Shown here piece by piece: positions 1-7,164 of a DNA stretch of 7,392 nucleotides. Origin of the DNA: Eudoraea sp. (GTDB lineage: Bacteria > Bacteroidota > Bacteroidia > Flavobacteriales > Flavobacteriaceae); contig JABDQS010000315.1 of NCBI GenBank assembly GCA_013042125.1, forward strand, positions 1 to 7,392. The letters run 5' to 3'. Positions within the stretch are counted from its first letter, which is position 1. Every line of letters starts with the position of its first letter. The notes beneath the pieces are model-generated. The model ran no database searches. It was not told where the DNA came from and saw only the letters and a list, made by a program, of their open reading frames with translations. Position numbers and translations under genes: made by a program.

Positions 1-517
1 CTACAATGGCAGGCCCGGCCACCAATAAGCGAGGCCCGGGAATGATCCCTGCATCTATGGTCTTTTTTAAATATACATCTGTGTATCCCGCTCCTTCTGC
101 TCCCAGATCACGCATGGTTGTGATACCGGCCAACAGAGATTTTTTCGCGTGGACCGTGCCACGGATGGCTCTTTCAGCAGGGGATTCTTTGAGCACCTGA
201 TCATTCCAGGAGGTCTCATTATACGGGTGTAGCAGTAGGTTAGAGTGGCCCTCAATGATTCCCGGCATCAGCGTCATGCCCGGGAGGGAAATTTTGGTCC
301 CGGAAGTCGCTTTAAGTCCTTCTTGGGTGCCGGCGTAGGTTATTAGATTCCCTTCTACAAGCACAACCCAATCGTCATGCATGGATTCGCCATCAAAAAC
401 ACGCTCCGGTATCAGAAGGGTTTGACTAAAACCAGTATACGTCGCAAAAACCAAGATGACCCTGCAGGCTTTTAATATGATCGATCTTTTTAAATTAAAT
501 TTTATAATGAATTCCAT
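1..517 (-). CDS. Exported amidohydrolase family protein (N-terminal part, runs off left edge)
   Basis: This open frame of 172 codons starts at ATG 517 and is still open at base 1, so only the N-terminus is present; family members are usually above 400 aa. Residues about 10-32 form a basic then hydrophobic signal peptide, with likely cleavage near GFS|Q (residues 29-32). Next comes the usual amidohydrolase start: a short beta-sandwich segment (VLVEGNLITYAG, 52-63), then MPGIIEGH (84-91) leading into the TIM barrel, then GITTMRDLG (131-139) and GPRLLVAGPA (161-170), typical of the imidazolonepropionase/prolidase-like branch. The family is known for metal-dependent hydrolysis of amide bonds, including Xaa-Pro and other dipeptides; the substrate here is unknown. 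Oddly, the first metal motif reads H91-S92-N93 rather than HxH. The start lies 9 bp after the stop of the upstream amidohydrolase, so the two are probably co-transcribed. The family call is firm; activity is uncertain. Confidence 0.88.
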   Translation of the reverse strand, partial: MEFIIKFNLKRSIILKACRVILVFATYTGFSQTLLIPERVFDGESMHDDWVVLVEGNLITYAGTQEGLKATSGTKISLPGMTLMPGIIEGHSNLLLHPYNETSWNDQVLKESPAERAIRGTVHAKKSLLAGITTMRDLGAEGAGYTDVYLKKTIDAGIIPGPRLLVAGPAIV

Positions 518-526
518 ATAAACGGA

Positions 527-1903
527 TTATTGATCTCCTGCGTGAGCAGCAATGACCTTAAGTTTTTTGTCGATCGTTTTTCTGTCTATCCATCTGCCGC
601 CTATCATTACCCCTTCTAATTTTTTAAGTGCCCTGATATCTTCTAAAGGGTTTTCCCTGAGTAGCAACATATCGGCAACCATGCCTTCCTTTACTTGTCC
701 AAATACCTCTTGCTGATCAAAATAAATAGCCGGATTTACAGTACCACTTTCAATGATCTGCAGAGGGCTTACTCCCGCATTGACCATTCCCTGAATTTCA
801 TGATGTATGGAAAAGCCCGGCACGTTAAATAATTGTGGGGCGTCTGACCCTAAGAGCATCCCATGCCCATTATCTTGCAAGGCTTTTATCAACTGAAGTC
901 GGATAGCATTGAACCGCTCCCATTGAGGGGTGCTAAAATTGGTGTCTTCCCCCATGGTCTGTTCTTTTCGGATCTTCCAATTCGTGAGTGTAGTAACCGG
1001 CATATAGATCATTTCCGGCTCATTAAGGAGTTGATCAGCTGAAACAGGAGCAAACCATCGTTCAAATAAACTTTGAGTGGGGACTATCCAAACCTTGTTT
1101 TCTTTTGCCAGGGAGACCAGGGAAGGGATTAAAGTAGTATCGGCCAGCATTGTAAAATTATACCCAAAAAACCCGTTTTCCCTCGGGTTAACCTTGATAG
1201 TCTCCGGTACCAGGCCTTCTAAAAACCCATCTACATGGTCAATGCTTGCATATCCACTGTTCAAAGCATGCCGAATACCCACATCAACAGGCACATGGCC
1301 TGCAAAAGTAATATTCACTTCCCTGGCAGTCTCCACAACTTGATCGAACACAGGTCTTAGTATGCCGGGATGAATTTTCAGGAAGTCGTATCCATCTTTC
1401 TGATATTGGGTAACTTTTGCTTTGGCTTCCTCAACGGTTCTAACGGTGTTGCCATTCAGAGAAGGGCTGGAGGTAAAGATCCTTGGACCTAATACTTCGC
1501 CCCTGGCCACTTGTTTTTTTAGTTCGAGGTGAGACGGGTGACCCAGCATTCCTCTTATAGTGGTAATGCCGTTGGAAAGGTACAGAAACAAAGTTTCTTC
1601 TAATTGTTCCTGCGAAACAGGAGGAGAAGGAATATGTGCATGCATTTCTGCCAGACCCGGCATCACATACTTACCACTCCCATTGATGACAGTTTTAAAA
1701 CCTGTTGTGTCCTCAAGAATACCTGTGATACGCTGTATTTTTCCCGAATCAATTTCAATGCTTTGATGTTCGATCATCTCACCGGAGCGAACATCCAGAA
1801 TGGAAACATCCGATATAAGGGTTGCTGATGATTTCTTCTGTTCCGGAACCGCTTGACAGGATACCAGAAGGAGTACATAAATGAGAAAAAAAAGTCGTTG
1901 CAT
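527..1903 (-). CDS. Amidohydrolase family lipoprotein (imidazolonepropionase/prolidase-like)
   Basis: This is a complete 458-aa protein. It begins with a lipoprotein signal peptide with lipobox LLVSC and lipidated Cys16, so it should be anchored in the envelope. The metal-dependent amidohydrolase residues are all visible: H88-A-H90 after MPGLAEM, a likely carboxylated lysine K176 in DFLKIHPG, H203 in AGHVP, H223 in IDHVDG and D354 in LLGSDAP. H367/H368 and the C-terminal segment VKEGMVADMLLLRENPLEDI (404-423) are also family hallmarks; the last returns to the N-terminal beta-sandwich. Relatives include Xaa-Pro and Xaa-Arg/Lys dipeptidases or carboxypeptidases and other amidases, so a role in cleaving small peptides or amides is inferred, with the exact substrate unknown. 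The start is set by the signal peptide. It sits 78 bp after the phosphatidyltransferase gene and 9 bp before a second amidohydrolase, probably in one transcript with the latter. Confidence 0.93.
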   Translation of the reverse strand: MQRLFFLIYVLLLVSCQAVPEQKKSSATLISDVSILDVRSGEMIEHQSIEIDSGKIQRITGILEDTTGFKTVINGSGKYVMPGLAEMHAHIPSPPVSQEQLEETLFLYLSNGITTIRGMLGHPSHLELKKQVARGEVLGPRIFTSSPSLNGNTVRTVEEAKAKVTQYQKDGYDFLKIHPGILRPVFDQVVETAREVNITFAGHVPVDVGIRHALNSGYASIDHVDGFLEGLVPETIKVNPRENGFFGYNFTMLADTTLIPSLVSLAKENKVWIVPTQSLFERWFAPVSADQLLNEPEMIYMPVTTLTNWKIRKEQTMGEDTNFSTPQWERFNAIRLQLIKALQDNGHGMLLGSDAPQLFNVPGFSIHHEIQGMVNAGVSPLQIIESGTVNPAIYFDQQEVFGQVKEGMVADMLLLRENPLEDIRALKKLEGVMIGGRWIDRKTIDKKLKVIAAHAGDQ

Positions 1904-1981
1904 GAAGTGGTATTTAATCAGTTAACAATGCCATGTGAAACCATGGAAACACTTTTGTCTATTAACAGGTAAGGTAGCGAA

Positions 1982-2749
1982 TTACCGATTTAGAAACCTT
2001 CTTAAATTTATAAAAATGAATATGAAGAAAGAATAGCCTATAAAAAAAGGAATTATATGATCCTTGAGATCAAAAGCGAGCATACCGCCAATGATCAGTA
2101 ATTGAAACCCGAGACCAAAACAAGATACAGCCGTCATAAACCACTTAGGGAATTCTTTCCCACTAACCGCCTTGCTGTCTAGAAGGTATATTATTTTGTC
2201 AAATGGCCCGTAGAAAAAACGATAGATCTTGAACAGCAAGGTTACATATTGCTGTTTTTCCCCTGCCATGGCCTTGGGAGCTTCTTTTTCAAAGATCCGG
2301 CTGGTTGTGTCACCATGGAAGCGATTCCGTAATATCACGTAGTAGTAATTGTAAAGCGTCCCTTGAAGTTGGAGTCCAATTATTGCCAGAATAGCGTATA
2401 CCACAGATCCTTCTGTAACATACCAGATAGTTGCTATAAGGAGGATGTTAAGGACCATATCTGAGATAGAATCCAGGTAGCGGCCGGTATAGGAAGGGGT
2501 TTCTTTCATTCGGGCCAATTCACCATCGGCCGCATCAAGTATCGATTTTAAAACTAACAGGGCCGCCGCGGTCCAATAGTATTGATATAAAACACAAATG
2601 GTTGCCAAAATACCGCAACTAAGAAAGAGGAGTGTAATATGGATTGGAGTAACGGAAGTACTTGTTAGGTAATAGGCTATTTTTTTCCCGGCAGGCCTTC
2701 CATAATCGGACAGGTCCACAAAACGATATTTCTTCGGCAATTTAGACAT
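1982..2749 (-). CDS. CDP-alcohol phosphatidyltransferase family membrane protein
   Basis: This 255-aa integral membrane protein carries the complete family signature D-x2-D-G-x2-A-R-x8-G-x3-D-x3-D at residues 72-97 (D72, D75, G76, A79, R80, G89, D93, D97). These residues bind the divalent metals and the CDP group. Such enzymes move a phosphatidyl group from CDP-diacylglycerol (or a similar CDP-alcohol) to an alcohol such as glycerol phosphate, inositol phosphate or serine, in phospholipid synthesis at the inner membrane. Hydrophobic segments are visible at about 36-55, 59-72, 98-112, 117-138, 207-224 and 232-248, close to the usual six helices. The loop at about 141-178 is long and charged and may be cytosolic. 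The accepting alcohol cannot be read from the sequence, so no gene symbol is given. A 110-bp gap upstream suggests its own promoter. It is the only non-hydrolase with a clear function in the window, and its link to its neighbours is unclear. Confidence 0.93.
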   Translation of the reverse strand: MSKLPKKYRFVDLSDYGRPAGKKIAYYLTSTSVTPIHITLLFLSCGILATICVLYQYYWTAAALLVLKSILDAADGELARMKETPSYTGRYLDSISDMVLNILLIATIWYVTEGSVVYAILAIIGLQLQGTLYNYYYVILRNRFHGDTTSRIFEKEAPKAMAGEKQQYVTLLFKIYRFFYGPFDKIIYLLDSKAVSGKEFPKWFMTAVSCFGLGFQLLIIGGMLAFDLKDHIIPFFIGYSFFIFIFINLRRFLNR

Positions 2750-2805
2750 GATCCTAAAATCATCATCATCATTAATCTATACCAAGAACGAAAACACGCT
2801 GGCTG

Positions 2806-2829
2806 TGTAAGAAAAATGACGGTCTTACA
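2806..2829. repeat. Perfect 7-bp inverted repeat in the 110-bp intergenic gap
   Basis: TGTAAGA (2806-2812) and TCTTACA (2823-2829) are exact reverse complements separated by 10 bp. The 3' arm touches the putative -7 promoter element, so it could be an operator. A role as intrinsic terminator for the M1 gene is unlikely, because no T-run follows the stem on the minus strand; the T-rich part is in the loop. A repeat this short may also be chance. Confidence 0.4.
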
Positions 2830-2835
2830 AAGATA
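2828..2835 (-). promoter_or_regulatory. Possible flavobacterial -7 promoter element upstream of phosphatidyltransferase gene
   Basis: On the minus strand this reads TATCTTTG, an exact match to the Bacteroidota -7 consensus TAnnTTTG, and lies 78 bp before the start of the CDP-alcohol phosphatidyltransferase gene. No convincing TTTG or TTG -33 element is seen 19-21 bp upstream, where the sequence is A/T-rich, so this is a partial match only. If used, it would give an untranslated leader of about 70 nt and drive the phosphatidyltransferase and the two amidohydrolases. Confidence 0.35.
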
Positions 2836-2859
2836 TCTTATTTTGAGCAGAAGAATATT

Positions 2860-4485
2860 TTAGTCTAGCCTGCTGGTTTTAATATAAAGGTTTTTGTCTA
2901 CCACCAACTGCTTTACATTAGGAAGTTTTTCGCTTTTCCATTCCATAGTGGGAAAAAGCCAATGTTCTTTTTCTCCGACATAAATGCGCACAGGCATATC
3001 AAAATTGTCTACTACATCGGAATATTTGTAGCGAATATTATCTCCTGTAATGGAATATTCCAAAACCGGGATCATGGTAGTTCTCAAATATTGGTTGAAA
3101 AAGGCAGTGAGATCAATGCCCGTTTGTTCACTGAGATAATCTTCTATTTGCCCTGTGGTTACGGTTTGATGATAAAACTCCGCATTCATACCTCTTAGGA
3201 TACTTCGCCATTTTTCGTCGTCTTCCAACAGTTGCCTTAAGGTATGAAGCATATTTGCTCCTTTGTAATACATATCACCAGAACCTCGTTTATTTACACC
3301 ATAAGGACCTATAATTGGACGGTCGTTCCTTATATTATTTCGGGTTCCCACAACATATTCAGAGGAGGCAGTTTTACCCTGGTGATAATTGAGATAGAGA
3401 TTTTCTGAATAGGCAGTAAAACCTTCATGGACCCACATATCTGCAATGTCTTTATATGTAACATTATTGGCAAACCATTCGTGGCCAGATTCATGAATAA
3501 TGATAAAATCGAACGTTTCTCCCCATCCGGAACCGGAAAGATCATAGCCTAAATATCCATTTTGATATTTATTTCCATAGGTAATAGAACTTTGATGTTC
3601 CATGCCCAGATAAGGGACCTCCACCAATTTATAACTATCTTCATAAAAGGGATATGGCCCGAACCAGTGCTCAAATGCCTCGAGCATGAGTGGCACCTGC
3701 TTGAATTGTTCTTTGGCCTTGTCTAGATTATCTCTTAAAACATAGTACGAAAGCTCTAGTGGTCCTTTCTCACCGGCATACGTTTCAGTGTATGAAACAT
3801 AATCCCCGATATTTACATTTACCCCGTAATTATTGATCGGATTGTGAACATACCAATCATATGTTTTGGTGTCTTCCTGTATAATAACTTGTTTTAATTT
3901 CCCATTTGCTACTGCTACGAGATCTTTTGGTACCGTAACACGGATGGCCATACTGTCCACTTCATCATACATATGGTCCTTATTAGGCCACCAAACGCTG
4001 GCCCCGAGGCCCTGACATGAGGTAGCAACAAAAGGATGTCCGTTCTCGTCCATGCTCCAGGAAAATCCGCCGTCCCAGGGTGCCCTTTTCGCAGCACGTG
4101 GATTTCCTGAATAATTGATCACAAGTTCATTTACATCACCAACACGCTGAGGTTTATCCAGGGTCACGAAATGGGAATATCCTTTATTCGTATAGGATAA
4201 TAGATGCCCATCTTGCTGAATGCTCAAGATCTTTAAAGGTTGCTGGAGATCTATTTGCAATACCTGATAAGGCTCAAGTACTTCATATCGGATCGTATTA
4301 GATCCTTCAATAAATTTATTTTCCGGCTCTACTTTTACCTGAAGGTCATAGAAAGTAAGGTCCCACCAGGCTCTTTCCGGGGTAATACTTCCACGAAGGC
4401 TATCTTGTTGAGTAAATAGCTGGGCGCACCCATAAAAGCTGCTTAATACGGTTAGAACAAAAGCACAAAGCTGACGGTTTTTCAT
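2860..4485 (-). CDS. Exported M1 family metallopeptidase (aminopeptidase-like)
   Basis: This 541-aa protein has an N-terminal export signal (residues 1-20). FYGC at 17-20 could be a weak lipobox with Cys20, or signal peptidase I may be used. The N-terminal beta domain of M1 enzymes (about 40-235) is followed by the thermolysin-like catalytic domain. Visible there are HESGH (H331, E332, H335) and E354 in WVHEGF, exactly the HExxH-x18-E zinc site, plus the probable catalytic tyrosine Y406 in MYYKGA. M1 enzymes remove N-terminal residues from peptides; here this would occur in the periplasm or at the cell surface. The substrate-binding GxMEN motif reads GMEH (294-297), so the Glu is kept and Asn is replaced by His. 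The start follows the upstream stop by 9 bp and has AGGAAG just before ATG, an unusually good Shine-Dalgarno match for this group of bacteria. It is the last gene of the putative peptidase operon. Confidence 0.95.
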   Translation of the reverse strand: MKNRQLCAFVLTVLSSFYGCAQLFTQQDSLRGSITPERAWWDLTFYDLQVKVEPENKFIEGSNTIRYEVLEPYQVLQIDLQQPLKILSIQQDGHLLSYTNKGYSHFVTLDKPQRVGDVNELVINYSGNPRAAKRAPWDGGFSWSMDENGHPFVATSCQGLGASVWWPNKDHMYDEVDSMAIRVTVPKDLVAVANGKLKQVIIQEDTKTYDWYVHNPINNYGVNVNIGDYVSYTETYAGEKGPLELSYYVLRDNLDKAKEQFKQVPLMLEAFEHWFGPYPFYEDSYKLVEVPYLGMEHQSSITYGNKYQNGYLGYDLSGSGWGETFDFIIIHESGHEWFANNVTYKDIADMWVHEGFTAYSENLYLNYHQGKTASSEYVVGTRNNIRNDRPIIGPYGVNKRGSGDMYYKGANMLHTLRQLLEDDEKWRSILRGMNAEFYHQTVTTGQIEDYLSEQTGIDLTAFFNQYLRTTMIPVLEYSITGDNIRYKYSDVVDNFDMPVRIYVGEKEHWLFPTMEWKSEKLPNVKQLVVDKNLYIKTSRLD

Positions 4486-4494
4486 TACTTCCTG

Positions 4495-5823
4495 TTAGGA
4501 ATTAGGTTTTACGACCAAAAGATACGCATAATCACTAGCCTTAAGAATAGATCGCATATCGTTTGTTGTCAAAAGAGCTTCCAGCGCTTTTTTCTGATCA
4601 ACAGCATTTTGATAATACGATTTTGAGATGAGATAGCCCAGTGCATAACCAAGATCGTGGGGTCTGTCTTCAATGGAACCACCGTTATACAACCAATTAG
4701 AAACATCTTCTGAAAATAATTCCTGTTGCAGATCTGCTGAAATTAACTCAAAGTTTTCCGGTGAATCCAGGTACTCTAATTGTGTTGAACGTATAGGGAT
4801 GCCAGTTGAGAGTTCTACAAGGAAATCACATACGCCTTCCTCAATGATCTTGTAGAGAACGGTGTCTCTATTCTCCTCATCGCCATAATTTTGCTGAAAA
4901 TGCATTAGTTCGTGTAGGATAAGTTGTGGAAGCATGGTCATTTCCATAATGGCTTCCTTTTGCCAATCATTTAGCTCCATCACAGGCATTCCATCGGATC
5001 TGCCGTACATATCCCCTCCAATAAATAATCCCATTTCAGAGGCCGTTCCGCCCGAATTTAACAAACCGGGAACCATATAGACCTTTGGGAATACAGCATT
5101 GGGATATAGGGTTTTAAAGGTCTGCATTGCCAACTCAGTTTGTTGTTTTAGACCCTCTACACTTTGTTTCCTTAAATAACCCCGGAGATAGGTGTAATAT
5201 TTTGGCGAGCCGTTGATCATCTGTCCATACATATTTTCCAGATTGTAATACCTAATGGCATAATAGTCCCTGATCTCGGGAGGACCTGTTAAGATATAAT
5301 TCTTTAAATACTGCATGGCACTATCCGGACTGGTCTTAGCCTCCTCAAAGTAGGGCCAGAATTGATCCATCGACCTCATTTCCAGCGCAAAGTTTGAAAT
5401 ATTATGAAGTTTTACTTCAAGAGAATCAAGACGTTTTTTTAAGTGCCTCATCTCCTTGGTTTTTAAATCAACCAGGCCAGGATATTGCTTGAGAATGGCA
5501 GGATTGGCCATTCCGTGATCTATAGCTTTGTGGATAAGTAATACGGTAGTATCTAATTTATCGGCAAGCTGATAGAGAGAAGCAGCTTCCATATAAAGCT
5601 CTGATGATTTAAGGTCTGTATTGGCTGCAACGATCTCTCTGGCAATCTCATCATAACGCTCATTGCGTTCCATTTTCTCATAATCTTCAAAGAGTAGATT
5701 GAGATCTGGCAGAGAGCCGACAGAGGCAACCGTAGTATCCTCTTTTTTGACCTCCCTACAGCTAAAAAGCAGAACGCAAAGACAACCAAATAGTCCTTTG
5801 CACAAAAAACGATTTGCTGTCAT
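4495..5823 (-). CDS. DUF2268-like putative Zn-dependent protease, lipoprotein
   Basis: This 442-aa protein begins with a lipoprotein signal whose lipobox LLFSC places lipidated Cys22 at the mature N-terminus. Residues about 40-140 are helical and resemble the TPR-like repeats seen before hydrolase domains in Bacteroidota (for example ASLYQLADKLD, then an AIDHGMANPAILKQYPGL stretch). The C-terminal half holds LILHELMHFQQ with HExxH H304-E305-x-x-H308, an acidic IIEEGVCDFL (326-335) whose E328 or E329 may be the third zinc ligand, and LGYALGYLISKSYY (391-404), like the GYxxGYxI ending of DUF2268 predicted Zn proteases. The assignment rests on these motifs from memory; no substrate is known, and GldB-like non-catalytic relatives are an alternative. 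It sits 6 bp after the M28 gene and 9 bp before the M1 gene, which supports a shared role in degrading exported or imported peptides. Confidence 0.82.
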   Translation of the reverse strand: MTANRFLCKGLFGCLCVLLFSCREVKKEDTTVASVGSLPDLNLLFEDYEKMERNERYDEIAREIVAANTDLKSSELYMEAASLYQLADKLDTTVLLIHKAIDHGMANPAILKQYPGLVDLKTKEMRHLKKRLDSLEVKLHNISNFALEMRSMDQFWPYFEEAKTSPDSAMQYLKNYILTGPPEIRDYYAIRYYNLENMYGQMINGSPKYYTYLRGYLRKQSVEGLKQQTELAMQTFKTLYPNAVFPKVYMVPGLLNSGGTASEMGLFIGGDMYGRSDGMPVMELNDWQKEAIMEMTMLPQLILHELMHFQQNYGDEENRDTVLYKIIEEGVCDFLVELSTGIPIRSTQLEYLDSPENFELISADLQQELFSEDVSNWLYNGGSIEDRPHDLGYALGYLISKSYYQNAVDQKKALEALLTTNDMRSILKASDYAYLLVVKPNS

Positions 5824-5829
5824 TATTTT

Positions 5830-7164
5830 TTAATTCCGGAATATACCATTGGGAAAGACCACCGGACTTTCAAATCCTTCTGCACTAACAGCGGCAACAC
5901 CAAAGAAATAGTTATCGATCACTATGCCTTCTAAGGTAAACTCATTTACATTCCCAACCATCCTGCTATGATCCCATGTAGGGGAGGTGGTGTCTCTCCA
6001 GTAGATCTTATACCCCGCTGCTCCTTCAGAGCTGCTCCATTTTAAAATAGCAGAAGGGGCAACAATGCCACCTATCTGCACTTCTGCCGGAGCTGGTGGC
6101 GCCCAGGCAAGTGAGGCCAGACTAATGGCATTCACTGCAGTAAGTTTTTTGGCATAATCAAAATTTACATGTTCTAAAACATCGCCATAAGCAATTCCAT
6201 TCTCCACACGAATATCCTGATGTTGCTGGGTATAATTTTCGTGAGACTCCATGATCCTGATACCGGCAAATCCCTGGTCATTAAAGGGCCTGTGATGGCC
6301 ACCACGTCCAAATCTATCTAATCTGTAAATTAGCATGGGGTTCATTTCCGGCATAAACTTCCTGGTGGTCTTATGGACATAACGAGCTAATTGCCTGGAA
6401 ATTCCATCTACCTCTCCTCCGTAAAATCTTCTGGCATTCCTTTGTCGTTCTGTTTCTGTTGGTGGTACAGGTTCTGAAAAGATCCTGAAATCCCGGTTGC
6501 TTGTTACCCCATCTACTCCTGTGATATTTCCTATCATATCGTTGTTCAATACCCCGATAATGTCCCATCCTTTTTCTTTCGCGTAAGCCGCCAGAAATTT
6601 GCCCCCATACAAGCCTTGTTCTTCTCCGGATAAACCAACATAGATAATGCTGTTCTCAAAAGTGTATTTTGAAAGAACCCTCGCAGCTTCCATGGTTCCG
6701 GCCATACCACTTGCATTGTCATTCGCTCCCGGAGAATCGGAAGTGAAATTGGTTGGGTCACTTACCCTGGAATCTATATCCCCGCTCATAATGACGTAAC
6801 GATCCGGGTACTTGCTGCCTTTTTGGATGGCTACCACATTCACAACCATTACATCCTTCACAATTCGTTGATTATCACCTTTTTTTACTAATTCCTGATG
6901 ATAGAATACATCCAGGCATTCATTGCAAGCGGCAGAAATATTTTCGAACTCTTCTTTTATCCATCGTCTTGCGGCACCGATCCCTCTTGTAGAAGAAAGG
7001 GTATCACTGAGAGTATGGCGTGTGCCAAAATTGGCGAGCTTGGTCACATCCGTTTCTATGCGCTCCGAAGAAACTGCATCGATTATATCGTAGATATCAT
7101 TGGATGATTGACCATATGAAAGTTGAAAGTAAACAAATAAGGTAATTAAAAAGACGTATTTCAT
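5830..7164 (-). CDS. Exported M28 family zinc peptidase with C-terminal fibronectin type III-like domain
   Basis: This 444-aa protein has a signal peptide (1-18) with likely cleavage at SYG|Q. The M28 domain spans about 25-350: SPGANDNASG (144-153, bridging ligand D149), LSGEEQGL (178-185, catalytic and ligand glutamates E181/E182), NNDMIG (207-212, D209) and ESHENY (306-311, H308). M28 enzymes are co-catalytic zinc aminopeptidases or carboxypeptidases, probably acting outside the cytoplasm here. The first zinc ligand, normally His in a GHxDS-type motif, is D129 in MSGDIDSR. I recall GDIDSR in related Bacteroidota proteins, so it may define a subfamily rather than a defect. C80 and C83 could form a disulfide. 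Residues about 359-437 look like a single fibronectin type III domain, perhaps for substrate or surface binding. No sorting-domain signature is evident. Its ATG overlaps the preceding stop codon (ATGA) and the next gene follows after 6 bp. Confidence 0.94.
   Translation of the reverse strand: MKYVFLITLFVYFQLSYGQSSNDIYDIIDAVSSERIETDVTKLANFGTRHTLSDTLSSTRGIGAARRWIKEEFENISAACNECLDVFYHQELVKKGDNQRIVKDVMVVNVVAIQKGSKYPDRYVIMSGDIDSRVSDPTNFTSDSPGANDNASGMAGTMEAARVLSKYTFENSIIYVGLSGEEQGLYGGKFLAAYAKEKGWDIIGVLNNDMIGNITGVDGVTSNRDFRIFSEPVPPTETERQRNARRFYGGEVDGISRQLARYVHKTTRKFMPEMNPMLIYRLDRFGRGGHHRPFNDQGFAGIRIMESHENYTQQHQDIRVENGIAYGDVLEHVNFDYAKKLTAVNAISLASLAWAPPAPAEVQIGGIVAPSAILKWSSSEGAAGYKIYWRDTTSPTWDHSRMVGNVNEFTLEGIVIDNYFFGVAAVSAEGFESPVVFPNGIFRN

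Noticed and set aside
517..529. The two amidohydrolases are in the same reading frame, separated only by TAA and three codons, suggesting readthrough or a split fusion gene
   Set aside because: The second protein has its own signal peptide and full N-terminal domain, and the first has a complete C-terminus, so these are two genes; sharing a frame has a one-in-three chance.
1077..1343. Plus-strand open frame of 88 codons inside the lipoprotein amidohydrolase (and similar plus-strand frames elsewhere)
   Set aside because: It lies fully antisense to a well-supported gene, has no recognisable domain, and is explained by codon bias of the real frame.
1931..1946. CCATG / CATGG inverted repeat with 6-bp loop in the 78-bp gap before the lipoprotein amidohydrolase
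   Set aside because: The arms are only 5 bp, there is no T-run, and no promoter-like element lies nearby, so chance is the simplest explanation.
2806..2829. Inverted repeat as an intrinsic terminator for the M1 gene
   Set aside because: The stem is A/T-rich and short, and on the minus strand no T-tract follows it.
3330..3545. Minus-strand open frame of 71 codons inside the M1 peptidase gene
   Set aside because: It is an alternative frame across the conserved HExxH region, with no start signal or domain of its own.
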